Source: Promicromonospora sukumoe
Lineage (GTDB): Bacteria > Actinomycetota > Actinomycetes > Actinomycetales > Cellulomonadaceae
DNA: 64,000 bases
NCBI RefSeq assembly: GCF_014137995.1
Contig: NZ_JACGWV010000001.1
Span: 1-64,000, forward strand
Direction of reading: 5' to 3'
The position numbers were made by a program, and so were the translations under genes. Position 1 is the stretch's first letter. Each line of letters starts with the position of its first letter. Of this stretch, positions 17,842-26,085 are shown in pieces. The notes beneath the pieces were generated by a model that was given only the letters and a program-made list of their open reading frames with translations, was not told where the DNA came from and made no database searches.

Positions 17842-18563
17842 GGGCGGACCACGATCTCGTTGACGTCCACCTCCGCGGGCTGGGCCAGCGCGAACGAGAT
17901 GGCGCGCGCGACGGCGTCGGCCGGGATCAGGTTGCGGCGGAACGTCGTCATGTACTCGGCCGCCCCGGCGTCGGTGATGTGGTCGGCGAGCTCGCTCTCG
18001 ACGGTGCCGGGCGTGATGGTGGTGGCCCGGATGCCCGGGTCGGACTCCAGGCGCAGGCCCTCGGTGATCGCCCAGGCGGCGAACTTCGTGGCCGAGTACA
18101 CGGCCGACGTCGGGTAGACCTCGTGCGCGCCGACCGAGGCGACGGTCACGACGTGCCCGCCGCCCTGCCGCCTGAAGTGCGGCAGCACCGCGGCGATGCC
18201 GTGCAGCAGGCCGCGCACGTTGACGTCGATCATGCGGTCCCACTCGTCCAGCAGCAGGGCGTCGAGCCGGGACAGCGGCATGACGCCGGCGTTGTTCACG
18301 ATCACGTCGACGCGGCCGTGCTCCGCCACGACGGCGTCGACGGCTGCGCGGACGGCGTCGGCGTCGGTCACGTCGAGGCTCACGGCGCGGGCCCGGCCGC
18401 CGTCGGCCCGGATCTTCTGCACGACGGCGTCGAGGCGGTCGGTCCGGCGCGCGCCGAGGACGACGTCGTGCCCCTCCGCCGCGAGCCGGACGGCCGTGGC
18501 CTCGCCGATGCCGCTGCTCGCGCCGGTCACCAGGATCACCTTGGGTGTGTCTGTCGTTGTCAT
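17826..18563 (-). CDS. SDR family oxidoreductase
   Basis: A 245-aa short-chain dehydrogenase: TGASSGIG near residue 15, GARRTDRLD (Arg residues suggest NADP), NNAGVMP, a catalytic Ser in VASVGAHEVYP and YSATK. It resembles the YdfG/clavulanate-dehydrogenase-like group; the substrate is unknown. I start it at 18563 (MTTTDTP). It is divergent from an MmyB-like XRE regulator (18664), which very likely controls it; the same arrangement recurs at 29960/30841. Confidence 0.85.
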   Translation of the reverse strand: MTTTDTPKVILVTGASSGIGEATAVRLAAEGHDVVLGARRTDRLDAVVQKIRADGGRARAVSLDVTDADAVRAAVDAVVAEHGRVDVIVNNAGVMPLSRLDALLLDEWDRMIDVNVRGLLHGIAAVLPHFRRQGGGHVVTVASVGAHEVYPTSAVYSATKFAAWAITEGLRLESDPGIRATTITPGTVESELADHITDAGAAEYMTTFRRNLIPADAVARAISFALAQPAEVDVNEIVVRPSAQR

Positions 18564-18651
18564 GGCTCCAGCCTCGGACGGGGCCGGGCGGCCCGGAAGG
18601 ACGCCGTCCTCCTGGGTGCGACACACCCTGGTCGGGCGACGTCGGGCGCCG

Positions 18652-18657
18652 TACCGT
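18652..18657 (+). promoter_or_regulatory. -10 hexamer for a leaderless message (XRE gene)
   Basis: TACCGT ends 6 nt before the ATG at 18664; no ribosome site fits between them. Confidence 0.45.
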
Positions 18658-18663
18658 CGGGGC

Positions 18664-19491
18664 ATGACCTCCTCCCCGCTCGGCGACTACCTGCGCGGCC
18701 GGCGCGACCGGCTGTCACCGGAGGCGCTCGGGCTGCCCGTCTACGGGCGACGTCGGGTCGCCGGGCTGCGCCGCGAGGAGGTGGCGATGCTGACCGGCGT
18801 GAGCGTGGACTACTACGTGCGGCTGGAGCAGGGCCGCGAGGTGAGCCCCTCCCCGCAGGTGCTCGACTCGCTCGGGGAGGTGCTGCGCCTGGACGACGAC
18901 GGCCGGCAGCACCTGTACCGCCTCGCCGGTCTGAGCCCGCGGCCCGTGCCGCCGGCCCCGGTGGAGGAGGTCGACGACTCGCTGCTGGAGCTGATGCTCT
19001 CGTGGGCCGGCAGCCCGGCGCTCGTGCTCGGGCGGGCGTACGACGTGCTGGCGAGCAACGCCCTCGGCGAGGCCCTCTTCGGCGGGTTCCCGTTCTCCCG
19101 CAACCTGACCCGTACCGTGTTCCTGGACCCGCGGTCGCGCGCCTTCTACCCCGACTGGTCCGACGTCGCCGAGAACACCGTGGCCGGGCTCCGCCTCGCG
19201 GACGGGCTGACGCCGGGCAACCCGGCGATCCGCTCCGTGGTCGACGAGCTGCGCGTGAAGAGCCCGGACTTCGCGGCGCTGTGGGACCGGAGCGACGCGC
19301 GGGGCAAGCGGCTGGCCGCCAAGCGGTTCCAGCACCCCGAGGTCGGCTACCTGGAGCTGCGCGTGCACGTCTTCGAGGTGCGCGGCGCGCCCGGGCAGGA
19401 GCTCGTGGTCTACCACGCGCCGGCCGGCTCGCCCGCGGCGGAGGCGCTGTCCCTGCTCGGAACCCTCGCCGCGACCCGGAGGATCGGCTGA
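18664..19491 (+). CDS. XRE-family regulator with MmyB-like ligand-binding domain
   Basis: A 275-aa protein. The N-terminal helix-turn-helix has the characteristic GLRREEVAMLTGVSVDYYVRLEQGRE (about residues 35-60). A C-terminal PAS-like MmyB domain with LVLGRAYDVLASNALGEALF and HPEVGYLELRVHVFEVRG follows. Regulators of this type usually sit divergent from an SDR gene and repress it, as seen here with the gene ending at 17826. The ligand is unknown; the family can bind fatty acids. Confidence 0.88.
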   Translation: MTSSPLGDYLRGRRDRLSPEALGLPVYGRRRVAGLRREEVAMLTGVSVDYYVRLEQGREVSPSPQVLDSLGEVLRLDDDGRQHLYRLAGLSPRPVPPAPVEEVDDSLLELMLSWAGSPALVLGRAYDVLASNALGEALFGGFPFSRNLTRTVFLDPRSRAFYPDWSDVAENTVAGLRLADGLTPGNPAIRSVVDELRVKSPDFAALWDRSDARGKRLAAKRFQHPEVGYLELRVHVFEVRGAPGQELVVYHAPAGSPAAEALSLLGTLAATRRIG

Positions 19492-19507
19492 TGGTTGCGT
19501 CGTCTCC

Positions 19508-19513
19508 TATCCT
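19508..19513 (+). promoter_or_regulatory. -10 hexamer for a leaderless message (nhaA)
   Basis: TATCCT ends 6 nt before the GTG at 19520, within the short gap after the XRE gene. This suggests nhaA has its own leaderless transcript. Confidence 0.45.
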
Positions 19514-19519
19514 TGAACC

Positions 19520-20920
19520 GTGACAGACCGGATCCCCACCGGAGTACCCACCCGGCCGGGTCCCCGGCCGCGAGTCGTCCTCCCGTACCCGCGGTTGTCC
19601 CCAGGGCTGCGCAGCTACTTCGCGACCGAGGGCGGGGGAGCGACGCTGCTGCTCGCGGCGTCCGCCATCGCCCTGGTCTGGGCGAACGTGTCGTTCGGCT
19701 CGTACGACGCCCTGTGGGAGACGCCGGTCAACCTCACGGTCGGCACCTGGGAGCTGCACCTCTCGCTGCACCACTGGGTCAACGACTTCCTCATGGCGGT
19801 CTTCTTCCTCGTCGTCGGCGTCGAGGTCAACCGCGAGCTGACGGTCGGTGAGCTGCGCAGCTTCCGCGCCGCGTCCGTGCCGCTGTTCGGCGCGATCGGC
19901 GGGCTCGTGGTGCCGATCGGCATCTACCTGCTGATCAACCCGTCCGGGCCCGACGCCTCTGGCTGGGGCCTGCCGATGTCCACGGACACGGCGTTCGTGA
20001 TCGGCGTGCTCGCGCTGGTCGGGCCCCGGTGTCCGGACCAGCTCCGCATCTTCCTGCTGACGCTCGCGATCTTCGACGACATCGGCGCCATCGCGCTGCT
20101 CGGCATCTTCTACTCCGACGCGCTGGTGATGGGCGCGCTCGTGCTCGCGGCCGTGCTGGCCGTGGTGCTGTTCGCGATGCGCTGGATCGGCGTCTGGCAG
20201 ATCGCGCCGTACCTGATCGTGGGCGCGGTCCTGTGGGTCGTGGTCCTGGAGTCCGGGCTGCACCCGACGCTCGCGGGCGTCGTCGTGGGCCTCGCGGTCC
20301 CGACGGCGCGGCACGGCAACGACGACGAGGCGCGCCTCCACTTCGGGTTCTACGGCCGCGCGCTCATGGAGGAGCTCGACCCCACCCGGTCGCGGCTCGC
20401 CGTGCGCGCGGCGCAGTCCGCCGTCCCGACGAGCGACCGGCTGCTCGACGCCCTGCACCCGCTGAGCTCCTACGTCGTCGTGCCGGTGTTCGGCCTGGCC
20501 AACGCCGGTGTGGTGCTCTCCGGCGAGTCGATCGACGCCGCCCTGTCCAGCCCCGTGACCCTCGGCGTGCTGGTCGGCCTGGTGCTGGGCAAGGGGATCG
20601 GTGTGTTCCTCGGCGCCATGGTCGCGCTGGTGACCGGGCTGGGCACGCTGCCGGGCCGGGTGCGCTACGGGCACCTCGCGGGCGGCGCGTTCCTCTGCGG
20701 CATCGGCTTCACCATCGCGCTGTTCGTCAGCGAGCTCGCCTTCGACGACGAGGCCCTGATCAACGAGGCCAAGGTCGGCATCCTGGTCGGCTCGCTGCTG
20801 TCCGGCATCATCGGCGCCCTGATCCTGCGGTACTTCGGCGACCGGCTGCCGCTGTGCTCGCCGCACGAGGCCGCGGGCCCGCCGCCGCTTCCCGAGGGGG
20901 CGTGGCGCCCGCCGGCGTGA
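19520..20920 (+). CDS. nhaA: Na+/H+ antiporter NhaA
   Basis: A 466-aa membrane protein with about twelve hydrophobic segments, exchanging protons for sodium at the cytoplasmic membrane. Family landmarks include VNDFLMAVFFLVVGVEVNRELTVGEL, STDTAFVIGVLALVG with the ion-site Asp, ILTLAIFDDIGAIAL with the paired Asp residues of the transport site, and FCGIGFTIALFVSELAF near the end (spelled LCGIGFT here). The GTG start follows TATCCT by 6 nt. A DsbA-like gene, a domain sometimes fused to NhaA in actinobacteria, lies 1 kb downstream on the other strand. Confidence 0.95.
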   Translation: MTDRIPTGVPTRPGPRPRVVLPYPRLSPGLRSYFATEGGGATLLLAASAIALVWANVSFGSYDALWETPVNLTVGTWELHLSLHHWVNDFLMAVFFLVVGVEVNRELTVGELRSFRAASVPLFGAIGGLVVPIGIYLLINPSGPDASGWGLPMSTDTAFVIGVLALVGPRCPDQLRIFLLTLAIFDDIGAIALLGIFYSDALVMGALVLAAVLAVVLFAMRWIGVWQIAPYLIVGAVLWVVVLESGLHPTLAGVVVGLAVPTARHGNDDEARLHFGFYGRALMEELDPTRSRLAVRAAQSAVPTSDRLLDALHPLSSYVVVPVFGLANAGVVLSGESIDAALSSPVTLGVLVGLVLGKGIGVFLGAMVALVTGLGTLPGRVRYGHLAGGAFLCGIGFTIALFVSELAFDDEALINEAKVGILVGSLLSGIIGALILRYFGDRLPLCSPHEAAGPPPLPEGAWRPPA

Positions 20921-20944
20921 GCCTTCTGGCGCGCACCCCGGGTG

Positions 20945-21784
20945 CTACCCCTGCGCGCGTGCCCTGGTGCCGTCGGTGCCGTCGCCGCCGCCGGCCGGTG
21001 CGTTCGCCGCTGCGGCCGCCTGCTCGCGGGCCAGGAAGGTACCGAGCTCGCCGATGGTGCTCATCAGCGGCGCGGGGAACACGACCGTGGTGTTCTTGTC
21101 GACACCGAGCTCGACCAGCGTCTGCAGGTTGCGCAGCTGCAGCGCCAGCGGGTGCGCCATCATGACGTCGGAGGCGTCGCCCAGCTTCGAGGCGGCGAGG
21201 CGCTCGCCCTCGGCGTTGATGATCTTCGAGCGCTTCTCCCGCTCGGCCTCGGCCTGACGTGCCATGGCCCGCTTCATGGTCTCGGGGAGCTGGATGTCCC
21301 TGAGCTCGACCAGCGTGATCTGCAGGCCCCACTCGGTGGTCGTGCGATCGAGGATCAGGCGGATGCCCTCGTTGATCCGGTCGGTCTCCGCCAGGATCTC
21401 GTCCAGCGCGTGCTGCCCGACGACGTTGCGCAGCGTGGTCTGGGCGATCTGGTTGATGGCCGCGGTGACGTTCTCGATCTCGATGACGGACTTCACGGCG
21501 TCGACCACCCGGAAGTAGGCGACGGCGGCCACGTCGACGCTGACGTTGTCCTTGGTGATGATGCCCTGGGACTGGATCGGCATGGTGACGATCCGCAGGG
21601 AGATCCGGTGCAGCACGTCGACCACCGGGATGATGACCCGAAGGCCCGGCTCGCGGGTCCCCTTGAGCCGGCCGAACCGGAAGAGCACGCCCTTCTCGTA
21701 CTGCTTGACGACCTTGACGGCCGTCGCGAGAAGGATCAGGACAAGAACGATGATCAGGATCAGGATCCAGGCCGAGGGGTTCAT
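20945..21784 (-). CDS. SPFH/band-7 stomatin-like membrane protein
   Basis: A 279-aa protein with one N-terminal membrane anchor (ILILIIVLVLILLATAVKVV) followed by the SPFH domain: EKGVLFRFGRLKGTREPGLRVIIP, VSVDVAAVAYFRVVD, WGLQITLVELRDIQLPETMKRAMARQAEAEREKRSKIINAEGE. The last motif forms the coiled-coil oligomerisation segment. Such proteins organise membrane microdomains and can regulate proteases. The start is set at 21784 (MNPSAWIL). An NfeD partner gene, often adjacent, is not present. It converges on nhaA, with only 24 bp between stops. Confidence 0.88.
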   Translation of the reverse strand: MNPSAWILILIIVLVLILLATAVKVVKQYEKGVLFRFGRLKGTREPGLRVIIPVVDVLHRISLRIVTMPIQSQGIITKDNVSVDVAAVAYFRVVDAVKSVIEIENVTAAINQIAQTTLRNVVGQHALDEILAETDRINEGIRLILDRTTTEWGLQITLVELRDIQLPETMKRAMARQAEAEREKRSKIINAEGERLAASKLGDASDVMMAHPLALQLRNLQTLVELGVDKNTTVVFPAPLMSTIGELGTFLAREQAAAAANAPAGGGDGTDGTRARAQG

Positions 21785-21917
21785 CGGAACGCTCCGCAAG
21801 AAGGTTCAGGATGGTCCCGGGCAGAGGCGTCGGGGGCTCGTCCACCTCTCACGATACTCCGGCGAGGACCCGGTGCGGCCGGCGGTCTCGCCGCCGGCCG
21901 GCACCGTTCTCGGGGTC

Positions 21918-22520
21918 CTAGCGGCCGAACCGGCTGCGCTTGCGCGACAGTCCCATCGTGTCCCGCAGGTCGGTGACCGTGACGTCGCCCAGGTACGGCT
22001 CGCCGTTGACGAACAGGGTCGGCGTGCCGTGCACGCCCGCGTCGATGCCGTCCTGGTAGTCGGTGCGCACGGCCTCGGCGAACTTCTGGGCCGGGTCGCC
22101 CACCAGGGTGCTCGTGTCCAGGCCGAGCTGGTCGCCGTAGCGGAGGATCGACGCGTCGTCGAGGCTGTCCTGGTTCTTGAAGAGCAGGCCCGCCATCGGC
22201 CAGAACGCGCCCTGGTGGCCCGCCGCCTCGGCGGCCAGCGCCGCGGTGAGGGCGTACGGGTGCGGCTCGAACAGCGGGAAGTGGCGCCAGACCAGGCGGA
22301 CCTGGCCGTCCGACGCCTTGATGAGCTCGTGCAGCACCGGCTTGGCCGCGCCGCAGTAGGGGCACTCGAAGTCGCCGAACTCCACGATGGTGAACGGCGC
22401 CTCCGGGTTGCCGTACGCCCAGCGGAACGCGAAGTCGTCGGCGTCGTGCGCTGCCGGTACGGCGCTGGCCTTGGCCTCGCGCGTGCCGTTCTCGGACTCG
22501 TCGGTCGTCATGTCGCTCAT
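21918..22520 (-). CDS. DsbA-family thioredoxin-like protein
   Basis: A 200-aa protein with the DsbA/FrnE-like fold. The redox motif CPYC lies in FGDFECPYCGAAKP, and VHGTPTLFVNGEPYLGD carries the cis-Pro. There is no signal peptide, so it is probably cytoplasmic. It begins with the ATG that overlaps the TetR stop (ATGA), so the two form one operon controlled by that repressor. The same domain is often fused to NhaA in related bacteria; here nhaA is separate and convergent. It may reduce or isomerise disulfides or detoxify electrophiles. Confidence 0.85.
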   Translation of the reverse strand: MSDMTTDESENGTREAKASAVPAAHDADDFAFRWAYGNPEAPFTIVEFGDFECPYCGAAKPVLHELIKASDGQVRLVWRHFPLFEPHPYALTAALAAEAAGHQGAFWPMAGLLFKNQDSLDDASILRYGDQLGLDTSTLVGDPAQKFAEAVRTDYQDGIDAGVHGTPTLFVNGEPYLGDVTVTDLRDTMGLSRKRSRFGR

Positions 22521-23086
22521 GATCCCACCACCCCTGCCGCGTCGAGCAGGGTCTCCGCGGCGGCGCGCGCGTGGTGCGCGGCGTCCGGCGTGCCCGCGAT
22601 GGCCGCCGTGGTCTGCGCGCCCTCGGCCAGGATGGCGAGCTGCGGGGCCAGGGCCGGCGGCCCTCCGGCGTCGGCCACCAGGCGCGTGACGTACTCCTGG
22701 AAGGTGCGCTTCTGCTCGCGGACGGCGTCCGCGACGGCGGTCGACGCCGCGCCCAGCTCGCCGTGCGTGTTGATGAACGCGCACCCGCGGAAGTCCGGCT
22801 CGCGGAACCACGCGTCGAGGAAGTCGAAGATCACCAGGATACGCTCGCGGGCCGTCGTCGCGCGCTCGGAGGTGGACGCGAGCCCGCTGTCCCAGACCGA
22901 CGTGCGGTGCTGCAGGACGGCGACGATCAGCTCGTCCTTCGAGGCGAAGAGCGAGTAGATCCGCTTGAGGGAGACGCCCGCGGACGTCCGCACCGCGTCC
23001 ATGCCCACGGCCTGGACGCCGCGCGCGTAGAACAGCTCGTCGGCGGCCAGGACCACGGCCTCTCGAGCCGTCTTCTCGTCCAGCAT
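22517..23086 (-). CDS. TetR-family transcriptional repressor
   Basis: A 189-aa regulator with an N-terminal helix-turn-helix (ELFYARGVQAVGMDAVRTSAGVSLKRIYSLFASKDELI, residues 17-52) and a C-terminal ligand domain (FREPDFRGCAFINTHGEL) of the YcdC/LfrR-like type. It is first in an operon with the DsbA-like gene and divergent from an alpha/beta hydrolase. Two copies of a GAGAACG-NN-CGTTCTC palindrome between the genes are the obvious operators, so it should repress both directions until an effector binds. Confidence 0.9.
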   Translation of the reverse strand: MLDEKTAREAVVLAADELFYARGVQAVGMDAVRTSAGVSLKRIYSLFASKDELIVAVLQHRTSVWDSGLASTSERATTARERILVIFDFLDAWFREPDFRGCAFINTHGELGAASTAVADAVREQKRTFQEYVTRLVADAGGPPALAPQLAILAEGAQTTAAIAGTPDAAHHARAAAETLLDAAGVVGS

Positions 23087-23125
23087 CAGATCTCACCCCG
23101 TCTTGTGTCCCGCACGACTTGCGCG

Positions 23126-24046
<921 letters not shown>

Positions 24047-24083
24047 CGCGCTGATTCCCGCGGGGCCGGCGTCCGCGGGGTTC

Positions 24084-24153
24084 GGGTGATCGGTAGAAGG
24101 TCAGGTGATCGGTAGCTCGGGCTGCCGATCACCTGACCTTTTGCCGATCACCC
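24084..24153. terminator. 33-bp hairpin with UCGG loop between convergent genes
   Basis: Arms 24084-24116 and 24121-24153 pair along their whole length with a few G-U pairs and a 4-nt loop (TCGG). The stem itself contains two direct copies of a GGTGATCGGTAG-like unit. It lies between the hydrolase and HxlR stops and probably terminates both. Confidence 0.75.
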
Positions 24154-24173
24154 TGATCCCGGGTCGGCCTCGG

Positions 24174-24587
24174 CTAGCGGGGGAGCGGGCCCGTGTAGTC
24201 GGCGCGCGAGCGCTCGACGTCGTCCATGTGCGCGTCGCCCCACTCGCCCAGCGCCGCGAAGACCGCCTGCAGGCTGCTGCCCAGCTCCGTGATCTCGTAC
24301 TCCACGCGCGGCGGGACCTCCGCGTAGATCCGCCGCTGGACCAGGCCGTCGCGTTCGAGCTGGCGCAGGCGCTGGGTCAGCACCTTCGGGGTGACCCCGA
24401 TGCGCCGCTCCAGCTCGACGAAGCGCTGGGTCCCGTGCGCCTGCAGCACCCACAGGATCGGCGTCGTCCAGCGGCTGAACACGAGGTCGACGACCGGCGA
24501 GATGGGGCACGCGGTGGCCGGGTCGTCCTCGGGCTGCGGGCACCAGGTGCTGGGTCCGGGTCGCCTGGCGGGCGTCGCGTTCGGCAT
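24174..24587 (-). CDS. HxlR-family transcriptional regulator
   Basis: A 137-aa winged-helix regulator. The HxlR core runs from CPISPVVDLVFSRWTTPILWVL through RFVELERRIGVTPKVLTQRLRQLERDGLVQRR to PRVEYEITELGSSLQAVF. The Cys at the beginning of the domain is at the position used for redox or electrophile sensing in several family members. The ATG at 24587 opens it. It is divergent from an NmrA-like oxidoreductase gene (24711), which it probably regulates. Confidence 0.9.
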   Translation of the reverse strand: MPNATPARRPGPSTWCPQPEDDPATACPISPVVDLVFSRWTTPILWVLQAHGTQRFVELERRIGVTPKVLTQRLRQLERDGLVQRRIYAEVPPRVEYEITELGSSLQAVFAALGEWGDAHMDDVERSRADYTGPLPR

Positions 24588-24596
24588 GGCGGGCTC

Positions 24597-24620
24597 CAAT
24601 ACTTTCCTGAGGGAACCTAC
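24597..24620. promoter_or_regulatory. candidate HxlR operator
   Basis: The AT-richer intergenic stretch contains a partly symmetrical TACTTTCC-TGA-GGGAACCTA element, with TTCC and GGGAA mirrored around the centre. It resembles sites seen upstream of HxlR-controlled oxidoreductases. This is pattern recognition only. Confidence 0.4.
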
Positions 24621-24710
24621 TGTACTGACGCTCGTAACGTCGGCGGCACGGCGGCCGCAGGGGCCGTCCGGCCTCGGTTCGGGGCCGTGTCCCACCGATA
24701 AGGAGCACTC

Positions 24711-25553
24711 ATGATCGTCGTCACCGGAGCCACGGGGAACATCGGCCGGCCGCTGGTCGCCGAGCTCGCCCGGCGCGGCCAGGACGTCACCGCCGTCTCT
24801 CGCGCGGGGACCGCCCCGCTCGACAGCCCGCTGGTCCGAGGGGTGAGCGCCGACCTGGCGGAACTGGGAAGCCTGCGCGCCGCCGTCGACGGAGCGGACG
24901 CCCTGTTCCTGCTGGTGCCGGGCTCGGGAGAGCACCTGGACACCCAACGGATCATCGGCATCGCCGCCGAGGCCGGGGTGCGGCGGCTCGTCCTGCTGTC
25001 CTCGCTGGGCGCCGTCACCCGCGCTGGGTCCGCCTCGCACGGCCCGCTCGCCGAGCTGGAGAAGCGGGTGCAGGGTTCGGGTCTGGAGTGGACGCTGCTG
25101 CGACCCGCCGACTTCGCCAGCAACGCGCTCGCCTGGGTCCCGACGGTCCGGTCGGGACGGACCGTCCACGCCCCGTTCGGCGACGTCGCGCTGCCGGCCG
25201 TCGACCCGCTCGACCTGGCGGAGGTCGCGGCCGCCGCCCTGGCCGACGACGGTCATGCCGGCCGGAGCTACACGCTGACCGGTCCCGCCCCGGTCTCGCC
25301 GCGGGACCGGACCGAGGTGCTCGCCCGGGTGCTCGGCATGCCGGTCGCCTTCGTCGAGCAGACCCGGGACCAGGCGCGTGCCGCGATGCTCGCGTACATG
25401 CCGGAGCCGGTGGTCGACGGCACGCTCGCGATCCTCGGCTCGCCGACGCCGCAGGAGCAGCAGGTCAGCCCCGACATCGAGAGTGTGCTGGGGCGTCCGG
25501 CGCACAGTTTCGAGGACTGGGTGCGCCGGAACGTTGGGGCGTTTACGGCCTGA
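24711..25553 (+). CDS. NmrA-like NAD(P)-binding oxidoreductase (atypical SDR)
   Basis: A 280-aa atypical SDR: the nucleotide motif is VVTGATGNIGRPLVAEL, with downstream VRRLVLLSSLGAV and LEWTLLRPADFASNALAWV typical of the NmrA/QOR2-like group. It lacks the YxxxK pair of classical SDRs, so it may be a quinone reductase or redox sensor. A GGAG site precedes the ATG. It is divergent from the HxlR regulator, a common pairing linked to electrophile or quinone stress. Confidence 0.88.
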   Translation: MIVVTGATGNIGRPLVAELARRGQDVTAVSRAGTAPLDSPLVRGVSADLAELGSLRAAVDGADALFLLVPGSGEHLDTQRIIGIAAEAGVRRLVLLSSLGAVTRAGSASHGPLAELEKRVQGSGLEWTLLRPADFASNALAWVPTVRSGRTVHAPFGDVALPAVDPLDLAEVAAAALADDGHAGRSYTLTGPAPVSPRDRTEVLARVLGMPVAFVEQTRDQARAAMLAYMPEPVVDGTLAILGSPTPQEQQVSPDIESVLGRPAHSFEDWVRRNVGAFTA

Positions 25554-25615
25554 CCGGTCTGGGTGGATGTGTGGGTGGTGTCCGGGCGATGCGGACGCCG
25601 TGGGCCCGGGGTGCC

Positions 25616-25745
25616 GGTTCTGATGGCTGGGCCGCGTTGCTGGTCATGATCGCTGGAGCGGGCTGCCGGTCCTGATCGCTGGGGCGGGTTTCCGGTCCTG
25701 ATCGCTGGACTTGGCTGCGGGTCCCGATCGACGGACCCGGTCGGC
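25616..25745. repeat. tandem array of a 26-bp unit, five imperfect copies
   Basis: Units begin at 25616, 25642, 25668, 25694 and 25720, with a GGTCCTGATCGCTGG core. The three middle copies are the most alike. There are no spacers, so this is not a CRISPR array. Confidence 0.8.
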
Positions 25746-25796
25746 TGGCTGACCGTTCACCAGGGTTGCTCATGCGTCCGCTCGCGTGACCTGCTT

Positions 25797-25961
25797 GTGC
25801 GCCCGCTTGGTCACGGCTCTGCCTGTTGGTCCCGGCCGCTCGAACACCCGGTTGGGTTCCTGGGTTCCTGGTTTTGGCATGCGCTCGGTCGGGCGCCCTC
25901 CTTGTGTGCCCCCTTGGTCACTGCTCTGCCCGTTGGCCCCGTCCGCGAAACACCAGGTTGG
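25797..25961. repeat. duplicated ~60-bp block
   Basis: The block at about 25797-25857 (CTTGGTCACGGCTCTGCC onward) recurs with substitutions at about 25904-25961 (CTTGGTCACTGCTCTGCC onward). The copies start about 107 bp apart, and both end at a GGTTGGG motif. Confidence 0.7.
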
Positions 25962-25992
25962 GTGCTCTGGTGCTGGGAGGCCGTGATGATCT

Positions 25993-26028
25993 GCCGGTGC
26001 CGGTGCCGGTGCCGGTGCCGGTGCCGGT
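25993..26028. repeat. GCCGGT microsatellite, six perfect copies
   Basis: Six exact hexamer units run in a row 60 bp past the HNH stop. Such tracts are prone to slippage, so the copy number may vary among strains. Confidence 0.9.
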
Positions 26029-26085
26029 GCTGCGCCAGGTCTCCGTTCGTTTGGCGGCAGTCGCTCCGCATCGTGACCTGGGTGA

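Larger units (their letters stand above)
25554..26085. other. 532-bp repeat-rich intergenic region without a convincing gene
   Basis: No open frame here has credible codon use or family resemblance. The stretch holds a 26-bp tandem array, two related ~60-bp blocks and a hexanucleotide microsatellite, listed separately. It lies just past the 3' end of the HNH gene and seems to be degenerate, repeat-expanded DNA. Short leftover reading frames repeat peptide-like fragments, consistent with duplication rather than selection. Confidence 0.7.

Noticed and set aside
25616..25745. Possible CRISPR array
   Set aside because: The 26-bp units are directly adjacent with no spacers and no cas genes nearby.
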